Positions 1-16,798 are shown, counted from the first letter of the stretch. The stretch: DNA of 64,000 nucleotides from Chrysomallon squamiferum (GCA_012295275.1 CM022678.1:4676223-4740222); one strand, 5' to 3'. Notes: a model not told the origin generated them from the sequence alone. A program made the numbers and translations.

Positions 1-157
1 GTGTCCAACAAACGTCTTACAACATTTTTGGCTGTCGAACTATTTTCTATTCTTTCTGCGATAATATTTGTCCTTTCTCCTACGGTGACCATGTTCTTCT
101 GCCAACCTTTGAAGACCATCCAAGTAGGAAACATTACGGTGAAAATGTTATTTTAAT
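1..157 (+). pseudogene. Relic of PAN exon 1, cut by window start
   Basis: This is the 3' half of a decayed exon 1. One frame gives fragments such as FYS and YGDH that match the [18 protein letters not shown] core of the intact PAN exons in this window. No splice donor or long open frame survives. Fuller copies of the same relic are at 35203 and 43321 on this strand and near 21.6-21.8 kb on the other strand. Confidence 0.6.
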
Positions 158-181
158 TATAATAATACTTCGCGAAAGAAT

Positions 182-1614
<1,433 letters not shown>

Positions 1615-2150
1615 ATGATATCCAGCGTGATTTCCAGCCTTTGTAAGCGAAACTGGTAATCGTCTTTCTGGATGATTCACAGCAGTTAAGACTGAAGCGA
1701 CTGACAAGCAAAAATTGCGAGAGACGGTTAGTGGTTTAGCCTGGCGGTATGTGGTATTGCACTGTCATGTCGAAACAGAAAACCAGGATGCTGCTGCAGG
1801 AATGTTAATGACCACTGGTGTAGTGATCTCGTCGCAGTCGTGTTTCCGAGATCTCCTTCACCTGCACCATAAATGCCGGAACAGACAATGACGCCGGCAC
1901 CGCCGTATCGGTCATTCTGAATAACGTTGTCTGCATCATATCGTTCTCATACATGACGCCTGCCATCAGCAAACTGAACACAAAACCTGGATTCGTCTGT
2001 GAATAAACGTCTGATCCCATTGTCTGCGTCGCCTGTGTTGATGTATTCTGGCCCCTTTGAGACGTTCCTGAAGGTGACGCGCTGTCAGGGGAACATCTAC
2101 AACAGGGCGACGTGCTTGTAATTCAGCAGTATGGAGACGGTTACGGACAT
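1615..2150 (-). mobile_element. Tc1/mariner-type transposase relic, copy A
   Basis: On the minus strand, across several shifted frames, the translation shows FTDE, FCVQFADGRRHV, DRYGGGSVMVWAGI and an RARSHTAR-like stretch. These match the catalytic core of Tc1-like transposases (first Asp in TDE, then GGGSVMVWGGI, then DNARPHTAR). Stops and frameshifts break it, and I see no terminal inverted repeats. It lies inside the duplicated block shared with 36955-37485. Confidence 0.7.
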
Positions 2151-2506
2151 TAACAGTCCAACACGGATATTAAAAACATGAGATACTTTTCACAGAAGTC
2201 ATAGTTAACGTTGGTTGTTGGCACCGGGTTTGTCGATTGGCACCGATCGGAGCTGTTTTGTCGATCTTGTCTTGTTGCGCAAATTGATTTTTTTTTAGCA
2301 AACTAATTTTTTCCATTGTTTCAACATATTGGATAAGTAATTGGAACACTCTTTAATGCCATCAGTTGTTAAATATATAAATTTGATCTATATAATTTGT
2401 TCTGCAATTAAACTTGAAGAAGTGTCGATACAAAAACACTGGTTTCCATGAATTGTCTTATCTATATAATTTAATAATATAATAATAATAAAACACTGGT
2501 TTTGTC
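2151..2506 (-). other. Second ghost junction and scrambled 5' flank
   Basis: An exon 1 tip on the minus strand (2179-2202, codons MTSVKSIS) follows 3'-flank sequence directly. The next 270 bases are a heavily deleted version of the 5' flank found intact at 37546-37960. No coding exon is present. Confidence 0.55.
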
Positions 2507-2507
2507 T

Positions 2508-2557
<50 letters not shown>
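2507..2557. repeat. (TAA)n microsatellite
   Basis: Trinucleotide TAA tract in the 3' flank of the 2862-5386 gene. The equivalent tract lies at 7160-7222 and 37970-38012. Confidence 0.95.
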
Positions 2558-2749
2558 TACAAATAGCATCATCATCATCATTATTATTATGATCATCAAA
2601 GGCAACTTCGTTCGTCCTTTGTGGATGAGTAACAGCATAAAATATTGAAATATCTGAAATATATATATTTTTATCTTACAGGCAAACACACACACAAAAA
2701 TGAAAAAAATATAATAAACAAATCACTTCATTAATATTTATTAATTTTC

Positions 2750-2780
<31 letters not shown>

Positions 2781-2861
2781 GAGAACATAGAAGAAAAACC
2801 AGGATGAACACCACAATGATCACAGGTCTCTGTGTGTCCACGTATTTTGTGTCTGTTTTAA

Positions 2862-3200
2862 CTACGGCACAAACTTAGATGGTCTTATTTTCATCACTGT
2901 TCTTTTAAGAGTGTAATCCCAGTTATTTCTCCATACAGACCACCAAATAGCACTTGGATCAGTCTTGTTCGCGTTTCTGTAGATGCCATTCAAATTGGAA
3001 TGGACACAGAATCTGTACCACCACGCGCCTCTGTGTTGTTTAGCACAGTCCGAAGACGATTTGTCTACGTCTTTGTCTTTTGTACTGAAATAACAACCAT
3101 TGTGCCACTCAAGACCATCACCTAAAAAATAAAAAATGAAAATAATAATAATAAAAAAATACAACTTCAAAACAGCAGCAATTGATAAATAAATAAATAA

Positions 3201-3277
<77 letters not shown>

Positions 3278-4757
3278 AATAATAATAATGAAAGATTTCA
3301 TAATCTCATTTACAATGATAAAATCTTTGACAGTGATGAAATAAAGATTGGGATGACGAAAAGTATGATCAGAATTATCTTAATAATAATATGATCACAG
3401 TAATAAAAATAATGATGATCATCATGATGATAACAATAATTACAATGCTGCTACTACTATTACTACTAATAATAACGAAGATGATGACGATAATGAAAAC
3501 GACAATTATAATAATAACCGAAAGAAAAAGAAAAAGAAAAGAAAAGGAAATAAATGAGAAAAGGAACAAGGAAATTTAGTAAAAGAAAGTTAATATCAAA
3601 TGTTATCACATTAAATCATGACAAAAATCTGATGTAATTACAAATCACAGTACCAGCAGTTCCACTGTAATTGGCTATAGACAACTGGAAATTATCGTCT
3701 TCTCCTGCTATCGAGAAATTCTTGTAGGAGGCGTAGGTCCTGCTCCCTACAAAATCTTCTAAATCTACCCTCAGTTCATAAAGTCCTTGAGTAGTCAGTC
3801 TGTGAATATTGGTGTTACCTAATAAGAATAATAATGATAATAATAATAATAATAATAATAAAAAAATTAATAATTATAATAATAAATGTTTCTAATAAAA
3901 TGTTCACTTCACAATGACACAAAATCAATAATAAAAGAATGTTTCGTCTTCAAAACTGACACATGAATTCACTAATCTTTCTGTGAATATTCGTGTTACC
4001 TATTAATAATAATAATATGATGATGATGCTTATAATGTTTAGCATCAGTGTCATGATGATGATGAAGATGATATCAACACGAACAACGATACTTATGTTG
4101 GAAGAAACGTGACAAAAAATACGAATATAAGTTATATTTTCATTCAAAACATTTGTCTATTTCAGTATCCATTTGCATCAACCGGCCAGTCTTTTGAAAA
4201 GGTAATCAGGTTTAAACATACCCAGCCAGAACTCATTGTTCAAATTTCCGAAACCGTCTTTGTATTCATTCCAAGTTCTGTAGAAATCTTCCGATCCGTC
4301 AGTTCTTCTCTGAAATACCTGAATCAGTATTCAAGAAAGACTAAACTATAAGACAATATCAGCTGTGATTATATTCTAGTCGAACCTAATTAAGAGTTTC
4401 AGGATAAAAATTTATATTCTATATCTACGTAAACCGTTATTTTATAGATTCATTATCTATATCTGTCATTAAATATGTGTGTTAGGCAGCATTGCTTGTG
4501 TTTACTTCTTTGTGTATGTAACAATACTTCTGACTTACCAACCATCCTCCATTACTAATTTCACAATAGACACCGATTGGCTGTCCGCCGTCACGTGGTT
4601 GTACCAAATAAACACCGTCAGTCTGAATTCCTTTCTTCACGACATCGTAACAGTCAGCAGGTACGTCGTTTGCAACATCTGTAAAGTGAATTCAGTGTAT
4701 TCTGAGAAAATCTTTCAATATAATTATTTTAATCGAAAACGAAATAATAATAATAAT

Positions 4758-4821
<64 letters not shown>

Positions 4822-4839
4822 GTAGTAGTAGTAGTAGTA

Positions 4840-4915
<76 letters not shown>

Positions 4916-5386
4916 TATTCACGACACCTGCAGGTACGTCGTTTTCCACGTCTGTAAAATGAATTCAGTTTATTCTCGGTAAATATTTATATCTAAAATG
5001 TGAACACGTAAGATGAAGAAGAAAAAGAAGAAGCAGAAGAAGAAAAAGAGACAAATATATTTCAATAATTTACCGAAACGTCGCATTCCCGTATAATTTT
5101 CTGAGGCTGAATGGAAAACATCGTCACCGTGTAACAAACAGGCGTTGTCAGTGGTCGAATAGAAAATACTTCTGCAGCGACTATGAAGATAGCAATTTAC
5201 AGCGCACTGTAATCGTCCTGAGGTCGTCATTTCTTTTAAACTTTGTGATTTGGGTTTTACATCTCGAAATAATGGTGATTCGTGTAAATCGGTTTCAACG
5301 TTGCCAGAAGCTGGACAGAGTTCTGAGGAAACATAGGCCTCAAACAGGATGAAAATCGTAAGTGAGATAGACTTCACAGAAGTCAT
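2862..5386 (-). CDS. PAN-fibrinogen domain secreted lectin-like gene 1 (five exons)
   Basis: Minus-strand exons are 5074-5386, 4539-4678, 4222-4318, 3654-3818 and 2862-3121 (975 nt, 324 residues). All have GT-AG borders and intron phases 1,0,1,1. Exon 1 encodes a signal peptide (about 21 residues ending VSS), then ELCPASG and a PAN/apple-type core with spaced Cys ([21 protein letters not shown]). Exons 2-5 form a fibrinogen C-terminal domain: [21 protein letters not shown] and YKDGFGN. Exon 5 carries the putative calcium loop KDKDVD, then [15 protein letters not shown] and a [10 protein letters not shown] end. The product should be a secreted carbohydrate- or pattern-binding protein; its ligand is unknown. 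The start is the ATG at 5386, which precedes a good signal peptide. A minus-strand AATAAA at 2737-2742 could serve polyadenylation. All exons look intact. Confidence 0.85.
3981..3999 (-). pseudogene. Duplicate of exon 4 5' edge inside intron 3
   Basis: A 19-base copy of the exon 4 start (NTNIH) with its splice acceptor border repeats within the intron, about 160 bases 5' of the real exon 4. The gene at 39555-42103 has the same feature at 40605-40622. It is a remnant of a local exon duplication. Confidence 0.5.
4744..4912. repeat. (TAA)n/(TAG)n compound microsatellite
   Basis: Long TAA tract with an embedded TAG block, inside intron 1 of gene 1. Confidence 0.95.
4915..4951 (-). pseudogene. 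Truncated extra exon 2 in intron 1
   Basis: Reads [12 protein letters not shown] after an AG acceptor on the minus strand, matching the first dozen codons of exon 2, then runs into TAA repeats. It lies between exon 1 and the functional exon 2. Matching relics are at 46821-46857 and 61606-61660. Confidence 0.65.
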
Positions 5387-6123
5387 GGTTGTTGGCACCG
5401 GGTAAATCAGAGTGTTGTCGATATTGTCTTGTGCACAAATAGATCGGAGCTGTATTTGCCTTAAATACTGATTTACTGGAATACTCTTTGTTTTTTTCTT
5501 TTAGGAAACAAATTAATTACTCGTTTCCTTTGTTTCAGTTAACAGACAAATAGGCGTGGAAAAGTAATTCGTTGTACAAAAGGAACACGTTTTAATGAGT
5601 GCTTCGTCGCAAATGTCGATATGAAATATATAAATACTGTCACAGACAATGTGTGATAGAATTAAACTTGAAGAAGTGAAGTGTTTCTTTTTTTTTCTTG
5701 AGAAATCATTAACACGTAATTGGTTGCCATGAATTGTTATGACTTATCTATATAATTTGTTCTGCAGTGATTATGTCGATACAGTCTGAAAGCGAGTTAT
5801 CTGTTTATATTTTTCTAATAGAAACCGAGATACAATCAAAGAATAAATGTTTTATGTTTGCCTACACTCCAGTACAAAAGAGGAATTTCCACTGGTGCAT
5901 GAAACTGGATGGTGCAAAATAAATGTAATAGATAAGATACAAGTCTTACTGTTATACATTAAATATTTAACTATAATTTCAATAGTCATAATAAAATTTA
6001 TTTATATGTACTGAATCGCAATAAAACTCTCGAACATTGCAAATTTTGTTTAACCCATAATGATTACTAAATCGAACATCGAACAATAGTTTAATTAATT
6101 TTTTTTTTTTTTTTTTTTTTTTA
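5387..6123 (-). promoter_or_regulatory. Conserved 5' flank of gene 1
   Basis: This 0.7 kb block upstream of the ATG recurs upstream of the genes at 17789 (inverted) and 47401 and beside the ghost loci, so it travels with the gene. An AT-rich TATTTATATA element on the minus strand at 5627-5636 sits about 245 bases before the ATG and keeps that spacing in the other copies. Calling it a TATA box is inference. No coding sequence is seen. Confidence 0.4.
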
Positions 6124-6665
6124 GGTACATGATATCCAGCGTGATTTTCAGCCTTTGTAAGCGACACAGGTAATGGTCTTTCTGGATGATTCCCAGCAGT
6201 TAAGACTGAAGCGACTGACCAGCAAAAATTGCGAGAGACGATTAGTGGCTTAGCCTGGCGGTATGTGATCTTGCCCTGTCATGTGGAAACAGAAAGCCAG
6301 GATGCTGCTGCAGGAATGTGAATGACCACTGGTGTAATGATCTCGTAGCAGTCGTGTTTCCGAGATGTGCTTCACCTCCACCATAAATGCCGGCCCAGAC
6401 CATGACGCTGCCACCGCCGTATCGGTCATTCCGAATGACGTTGACTGCATCATATCGTTCTCATACATGACGCCTGCCATCAGCAAACTGAACACAAAAC
6501 CCGGATTCGTCTGTGAATAAACGTCTGATCTCATTGTTTGCGTCGCCTGTATTCTGGCCCCTTTGAGACGTTCCTGAAGGTGATACGCTGTCAGGGGAAC
6601 ATCTACAACACGGCGACGTGCTTGTAAACCAGCAGCATGGAGAACTGTTAGGGACAGTTTGAGAA
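6124..6665 (-). mobile_element. Tc1/mariner-type transposase relic, copy B
   Basis: The longest of three relics. Minus-strand frames show LHAAGLQARRRVVDVPLTAY (linker after the DNA-binding domain), then FTDESGFCVQFADGRRHV, DRYGGGSVMVWAGIYGGG, and FLFPHDRARSHTAR. These correspond to the first and second catalytic Asp regions of Tc1-like transposases. Frameshifts and stops break it, so it cannot be active. It sits just beyond the 5' flank of gene 1. Confidence 0.75.
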
Positions 6666-7157
6666 TGAATTCTAGTGTGTGTGGTTTGCTGAAAAGTACG
6701 GGCTAAAAGTGGAGCACTTTCGATCCTGTGACGTCGAGATGACTGGCGTGTACATCGCTTGGTATAAAGATCTCTATATTCACATAGTGACAGCTCACAA
6801 ACAGACGCGAGTACACAGACAAACTCTTACACACAAAGTGTTTGTAAAATAACAGTTTGTATGCATGTAGAATTGTGTCGTTCTACGGTCGTGCTATCAT
6901 TTTTCGTGGACAGAATTATCAGAATTTATTGTTATTGTTTCTAAATCACCGACTCCGATTTTTCACAAAACAACTGACAGATCTAGCAATTTCAACAGAA
7001 GTTGCAATATTTGAACAATGAGTTCTGGGTCGTATGTTTATGAAATTGTTATTGATACATAGACAGATTAGTGAATGCAAATACCTCTTTTCAAGACAGT
7101 TTAATTCTTATTTAGATCGTTTTCCTATTTTACAAACACTGGTATTGTCTGTAAATG

Positions 7158-7215
<58 letters not shown>

Positions 7216-7531
7216 TATAATAATTACAAACAGCATCATCATCATCATTATTAATATCACAAGGCAACTTCGTTCGTCCTTTGTGGATGAGTAACAGCAT
7301 AAAATATTGAAATATCTGAAATATATATATTTTTATCTTACAGGCAAACACACACAAATGAAAAAATATAATAAACAAATCACTGCATTAATATTTATTA
7401 ATTTTCAAAAAATAAAAAATAGAAAAATAAAAGTAGAATATACAAGAAAAACCGGGATGAACACCACAATGATCAGTATTTCACAGATTTCACAGGTCTC
7501 TGTGTGTCCACGTATTTTGTGTCTGTTTTAA
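6666..7531. other. Intergenic, 3' flank of the pseudogene at 7532
   Basis: Nothing coding is seen. A TAA microsatellite lies at 7160-7222. The stretch 7225-7531 matches 2565-2861, the 3' flank of gene 1. Confidence 0.6.
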
Positions 7532-8436
7532 CTACGGCACAAACTTAGATGGTCTTATTTTCATAACTGTTCTTTTAAGAGTGTAATCCCAGTTATTTCT
7601 CCATACAGACCACCAAATTGCAGTTGGATCAGTCTCGTTTTCGTTTCTGTAGATGCCATTCAAATTAGAATTGACGCAGAATCTGTACCACCACGCGCCT
7701 CTGTGTTGTTTAGCACAGTCCGAAGACAATTTGTCTACGTCTTTGTCTTTTGTACTGAAATAACAACCATTGTGCCACTCAAGACCATCACCTAAAAAAT
7801 AAAAAAAAATAAAAAAAAAAAAAAAAAAAAATACAACTTCAAAACAATAGCAATAAATATTTAAATAAATAAATAAATAAATAAATAAAAAAATAAATAA
7901 ATAAATGAATAAATAAATAAATAAAATAATAATAATAATAATAATAATCATCATCATCATGATAATGATGATGATGATAGTAATAATAATGAAAGATTTC
8001 ATAATCTCATTTACAATGATAAAATCTTTGACAGTGATGAAATAAAGATTGGGATGACGAAAAGTATGATCAGAATTATCTTAATAATAATATGATCACA
8101 GTAATAAAAATAGTGATGATCATCATGATGATAACAATAATTACAATGCTGCTACTACTATTACTACTAATAATAACGAAGATGATGACGCTAATGAAAA
8201 CGACAATTCTAATAATAACCGAAAGAAAAAGAAAAAGAAAAGAAAAGGAAATAAATGAGAAAAGGAACAAGGAAATTTAGTAAAAGAAAGTTAATATCAA
8301 ATGTTATCACACTAAATCATGACAAAAATCTGATGTAATTACAAATCACAGTACCACCAGTTCCACTGTAATTGGCTATAGACAACTGGAAATTCAGTTG
8401 TTTCTCGGTAAATATTTATATCTAAAATGTGAACAC

Positions 8437-8468
<32 letters not shown>

Positions 8469-8815
8469 AAGAAGAAGAAGAAAAGGAGAGAAATATATTT
8501 CAATAATTTACCGAAACGTCGCATTCCCGTATAATTTTCTGATGTTGAATGAAAAAAATCGTCACCGTATAACAAACAGACGTTGCCAGTTGTCGAATAG
8601 AAAATACTTCGGCAGCGAGGACAATGAGAGCAATTTACTGCGCACTGCAATCTTCCTGAGGTTGTCACTTCTTTTGCACTTTGTGATTTGGATTTTACAT
8701 CTCAAAATAATGGTAATTCCTGGAAATTGGTTTCAACGTTGCCAGAAGCTGGACAAACTTCTGAGGCAGCAGTGGAGTCAAACAGGATGAAAATCATGAG
8801 TGATATATATATTAG
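7532..8815 (-). pseudogene. PAN-fibrinogen pseudogene 2 (internal deletion, nonsense)
   Basis: Exon 5 (7532-7791) is open and ends KIRPSKFVP. Only the last 41 bases of exon 4 remain (8355-8394/5), and they are fused directly to intron 1 sequence at about 8395, so exons 2, 3 and most of 4 are deleted. Exon 1 (8512 to about 8803) keeps the PAN core, but a CGA codon has become TGA at 8702-8704. Its first five codons are also lost where the sequence switches at about 8805-8815 to a flank block seen again at 25.56 and 30.13 kb. It cannot make the full protein. Confidence 0.85.
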
Positions 8816-9972
8816 CTATCGATTTATAACTTTCTAACAGATAAAAGGTGCAATCAACTAATAAATGTTTAATGTTTGTTTGGCGACTCTCCAGTACTAA
8901 GATTGCTGTTTATTATTAAAGATATATTCTGGAACGTTAATATGATACATAACACAGTGTCGCGGATTTGTAATTATTCTAACTCGTAATGTTGATTTGT
9001 GGTGTAACTGTGTTTTCAGTTCTGTAATCAGTTCATTTTATTAATCGAATTGATTTAAAAGGCTTGCATCTATGTTCAGAAACAATGTGATCTGCCGATG
9101 GATATACGTTTGTTTCGTCATGGAAGAATGTGGTAACCTGTTGTTTTCTTATTCTGAGATGGTGTAATGTCTAATTAAATTGTCTCAGTAACAATTGTGA
9201 AGTTTAACTTGTTAAATCTCCATTTCGAGGAGAATCTTATTTTTATATTGGTTCCCCGGCTGATGTTAATTCACTTTCTCACACGAGATATTCAAATATA
9301 TTTTATCATAATTTACAGTGTCGCTTATTATTCACTTTCTTGTAAATATACCTTAATTTCTTTTTTGCTTATTTCTATAATGCATTTAGAGAACTGGTTT
9401 ATTCAGTTTATAAATTCCTTGTCAGATGACCATTAGTTAAAACATCTTGTTTAGTGCTAGACTGAGTCGTGTTAAAATACAGCAGATGTTTGATCAAACA
9501 GTACCCATGTTGAAGGTGATTCAATTTCTACTACGAGGCGTCATCAAACACTTTTTTGAATGACAATACTCGGTTTACATTTAATACATGGTTGTAATTA
9601 TTCCAGTTATTTTAGTAAGTATTAATGTTGTATTGTTTCGGATAAAGGTAAACAGGCACGTACAGATTGTTCTAACTGAACAGTTTCATTCCTTCACTTT
9701 ACGACATGTTTGATCACGTGATATCCACACTTTGCTAGAGAAAATTAGCATCTTTAGAGACTGATTTTCGAAACACTGAGTCCTTTGATAACCGAATAAA
9801 TAAGTAAATAAAACAAATGAATCAAAGCATAAAGATTTATTAATTAAATTTCAAAGCTCAATGAAAGCGAGTCAACATGACTGCGATCGTTATTGTTCTA
9901 TGTCTCTGCGATTAGTTTTCTGACACAGATCTCTCACATGTATCGGTCCACATATTTTGTAATTAATCCGGA
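8816..9972. other. Repeated 3' flank block, no gene
   Basis: Nothing coding is seen. This roughly 1.2 kb block recurs in the same orientation at about 25.55-26.73 and 30.12-31.29 kb, in each case just downstream of a minus-strand family gene. Part of it recurs inverted at 24.5-25.1 kb. Confidence 0.7.
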
Positions 9973-11670
9973 CTATGGCACCATCTTAGATGGTCTTATT
10001 TTCAAAACTGCTCCTTTTAGTGGTTTTTGCCATCCTGTTCTCCATGCACACCACCAAACTGAAGTCTTATTGGCCGTCTTTACATATGTATATATTCCAT
10101 TTAGATTGGAGCGAGAACAACGGTTGTACCACCAAGCTCCTTTATGGTATACAGCACAGTTCACATCTGTCCTGTCCTGATCTTTGTCTTTTGTACTGAA
10201 ATAACAGCCATTTTGAAATGACAGAGCATCATCTGAAAAATAGTGATTAAAAAACATTTGACTATCTACATGTTATTTAGGCTATACATTAATCTCTGTG
10301 TTCTTTAGCACAGTCCAAAGACGATTTTTCTACGTCTTTGTCTTTTGTACTGAAATAACAACCGTTGTGCCACTCAAGACTATCAACTAAAATTAAAAAA
10401 TTAAATTAAAAACAATAAAAAGTACAACTTCAAAACAACAGCAGCAAATTAATAAATAAATAAATTATAATAATAATAATGACGATGATGATGATGATAA
10501 TAATAATGAACTATTTCATAATCACATTTACAATGTTAAAATCTTTGACAGTGATGAGATGAAGATTGGGATGATGAATAGTATGATCATAATGATCTTA
10601 ATAATAATATTAATGATAACAATCATGGTCACAATAATAAAAAATAATGATGATCATCATGATGATAACAATAATGACAATACTCTACTACTATTAGTAC
10701 TACTAATAATGAAGATCATGATAATAATGAAAAAGACAATTATAAAAATAACTAAAAGACAAGAAAAGGAAATATAGGAAAAGGAACAAGGAAATTTAGT
10801 AAAAGAAAGATAATGTCAAATGTTATCACATTAAATCATAACAACAAATCTGATGTAATTACAAATCACAGTACCAGCAGTTCCACTGTAATTGGCTATA
10901 GACAGCTGGAAATTCTTGTCTTCTCTTGCTATCGAGAAATTCTGGTAGGAGGCGTAGGCAGTGTTCCCTTCAAAATCTTCTAAATCTACCCTCAGTTCAT
11001 AAAGTCCTTGAGCAGTTAGTCTGTGAATATTGGTGTTACCTAATAATAATAATAATAACAATAATCATAAAAATATCTATGATGATGATTATAATTATTC
11101 AGCATCAGTGTTATGATGATGATGATGATAAAAACATTTGTCTATTTCAGAATCCATTTGCATCGAAAAGATAATCAGGTTTAAACATACCCAGCCAGAA
11201 CTCATTGCGTAAATTTCCGAAACCGTCTTTGTATTCATTCCAAGTTCTGTAGAAATCTTCCGATCCGTCAGTCCTTCGCTGTAATACCTGAATCAGTAAC
11301 GAAGAAAGACAATACAATTTAGTCCAAGTTAAATAAGAACCACTGGGAAAAAGAATCTATGATCTCTGTCTACTACATGAGCCCATATCTCATAGAGATA
11401 TTATCTCTAATTGTGTATAAAATCTGTGTGTCAGCAAAGATTTATAAGTCTGCCTTTCTGACTTACCAACCATCCTCCATTACTAATTTCACAATAGACA
11501 GTGATTGATTGTCCGCTATCACGTGGTTTTACCAAATAAACACCATCAGCCTGAAATCCTTTCTTCACGACATCGTAACAGTCTGTAGGTTCGTCGTTTT
11601 CAACATCTGTAAAATCAATTCAGTGTATTCTGAGTAAATCTTTGAATCTAATTATTGTGATCTAAAACGC

Positions 11671-11748
<78 letters not shown>

Positions 11749-12164
11749 AAGAAGAAGAAGAAGACGAAGAAGAAGAAAAGGAGAGGAAGACAAAAATAAA
11801 GGCAATCGTGAAAGTAAACAAACTATTTTTGTTTTTTTGTTAGTAGCTTACCGAAACGTTGCATGCCCACATACTTTTCAAATGTCGAATAAGTGACTTG
11901 ATCATCGTACAACAAACAAACGTTGTCAGTGGTTGAATAGAACATACTTTGACAGTCAGACAAATGATAACACTGTCTGGCACACTCTGATCGTGTTGAA
12001 GTTGTCGTTTCGTCTATTCCTTTGATATTGGGTTTCACGTTCTGAAATAATGGTGATTCTCGCAGAACAGTTTGTATTGAACCAGAAGCTGGACAGACAT
12101 TTGCCGCAGTCGTGGTCGTAAACAGGATGAAAATGACAGCTGAGATGTCCTTCGCAGAAGTCAT
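9973..12164 (-). CDS. PAN-fibrinogen domain secreted lectin-like gene 3 (five exons)
   Basis: Exons are 11852-12164, 11467-11606, 11191-11287, 10875-11039 and 9973-10232 (324 residues). Exon 1 carries a signal peptide ending TTTAA and a PAN core of the second type ([19 protein letters not shown]). The fibrinogen domain has EISNGGW, the putative calcium loop [21 protein letters not shown] and a KIRPSKMVP end. Exon 5 uses an AG|ATGATGC acceptor, giving DDAL instead of GDGL. Intron 4 holds a truncated copy of the other exon 5 type (10293-10386), so this gene is a recombinant. Splicing to that decoy would truncate the protein. The coding sequence itself looks intact. Confidence 0.82.
10293..10386 (-). 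pseudogene. Truncated decoy exon 5 in intron 4 of gene 3
   Basis: Reads [20 protein letters not shown] then DCAKEHRD and a stop, matching the first third of the exon 5 type used at 2862. It then joins intron sequence typical of the 26.7 and 31.3 kb genes. It lies 5' of the functional exon 5. The same structure is at 39720-39812. Confidence 0.7.
11672..11772. repeat. (TAA)n-(GAA)n compound microsatellite
   Basis: TAA tract running into a GAA tract inside intron 1 of gene 3. The same compound structure fills intron 1 of most family members. Confidence 0.92.
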
Positions 12165-15257
<3,093 letters not shown>

Positions 15258-15580
15258 CGTCATATTTTATGTTTCCGAAACCGTCTTTATATTCATTGCA
15301 AATTCTGTAGAAATCGTTCGATCTGTCAGTTCTTACATGAGAAACCTGTCTGTGATTGAGAAACAATAACTGTAAGACAGACATTGCTGATAATGGTAGC
15401 CCGACCACAGAAAGATATATTCTAGGTGTGTATAAACGTTATAATATAAAGACATTATAAGTTTGTGTGGATGTCTGTTTGTGTGTATGCCTCTGTTTGT
15501 CTGTGTGTATGTCTCTGTCTGTATATAACTCTTTATACCCAGCATCCTCCATTACTAATTTTACTGATATTCTGAACAAA
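15258..15580 (-). pseudogene. Relic exons 3 and 2 of a PAN-fibrinogen gene
   Basis: Minus-strand 15258-15345 reads VSHVRTDRSNDFYRICNEYK then DGFGN, a recognisable exon 3 that loses its 3' end and donor. At about 15536-15572 a scrap of exon 2 (ISNGG) remains. The sequence between them matches the intron of the relic at 53.7-54.0 kb. No other exon of this copy is present. Confidence 0.65.
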
Positions 15581-15663
15581 ATTTTACAAAAAAAAAAAAA
15601 AAAAAAAAAGAAAGAAAAAGCCAAAGAACGCCAATGATCGACAAAAAAAGATTACTGTGAATA

Positions 15664-15803
<140 letters not shown>

Positions 15804-16613
15804 GTGTGAATGTGTGTGTGTGTTTTTAACAAACTGCTTTCATGACAGCTGTATTGCTCCTCCTTTAGAAATTCATGCAATATTCTAACATTTTTCAGTA
15901 ACTTTTTGCTACAGCCACATACCGTGTAGTGACTCAGCGTGTTTGCATAAAATTATTTAAATCATTGAAAACCCTGAATACTATTATTTAGTACTTTACT
16001 CATAGGCAGTGTTGCTTGTGGTTATTATTAAACGAAATGTTTGGATTTTAAAGGGAACAATAATTTTTTCGGTTTCATTTCAAAACGTGAAGGAATATAA
16101 CGTTTACAATCTTCTTATATGAAGATAATTCAACGTGTGAAAAAATCAAAAGAAATTAAAAAACATGTGGATAAAAAGAAAAATTTAGAAATGAAGCAAT
16201 GGAGAAATATATGTACTCATCACACAAAAGGAATTCTTAAAAAAAAAAGAAGAAGAAGGAAAAAAAAAGAACAAACTACAAACTGGTTTTGGATGTTGTG
16301 CAGGTCTAAAGGATGTACGGCCTCGGTGTTGCTGTTGTTGTTCTTCTTCTTCTTCTTCTTATTCTTCTTCTGCTTCTTCTTCTTCTTCTTATTATTATTT
16401 TTGCTGCTGTTGTTTGTGTTGCTGATATTGTAGTGATTGTGGTTATTGTTGTTACAAAACATAATAGGAAAACACAGTAACCTCGTTATTAAAGTCAGGA
16501 AAGTATTAACTATTTAAAAAGTTTTTATTTTTATTTGAGTAGTCTGCTTTTATTATGAGAGTGAGGTTAGATTAATGAGAGGCATAACAATCATTGCAAT
16601 AATTCTTTTTTAG

Positions 16614-16798
16614 GTGATGGTCTTGACTGGCACAATGGTTGTTATTTCCGTACAAAAGAACAAAGACTTGGACAGTTCAGCTGACAACTGTGCTGAAACT
16701 TACTAAGGTGCGTGGTTGGTCAGAAATGTTCTGACAACTGAAAAAGTCACTGCAGTTTCGAAAATAAAGAACAGTTATGAAAAATAAGACGATCTTAC
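16614..16798 (+). pseudogene. Relic exon 5 (fibrinogen domain)
   Basis: After a good AG acceptor the sequence reads GDGLDWHNGCYFRTKEQ, then goes out of frame because of an extra base in the KDKD region. Only scraps of the KRTVMKIR end remain near 16770. The inverted partner is 48320-48511. Confidence 0.75.

Noticed and set aside
3375-3579. Overlapping small open frames in intron 4 of genes 1, 2 and 9
   Set aside because: They are low-complexity intron sequence rich in AT and GAT; they recur only because the intron was duplicated with the gene.
4692-4949. Long open frames of poly-Ile, poly-Asn, poly-Leu, poly-Tyr or poly-Ser at this and many other microsatellites
   Set aside because: They are translations of TAA, GAA, CATA or GA tracts, lie in introns or flanks, and have no conserved non-repeat sequence.
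6250-6534. A 95-codon open frame (MRSDVYSQTNPGF start) as a novel conserved gene
   Set aside because: A different frame of the same strand gives Tc1-type transposase motifs, and the other copies break this frame; it is a by-product of the relic.
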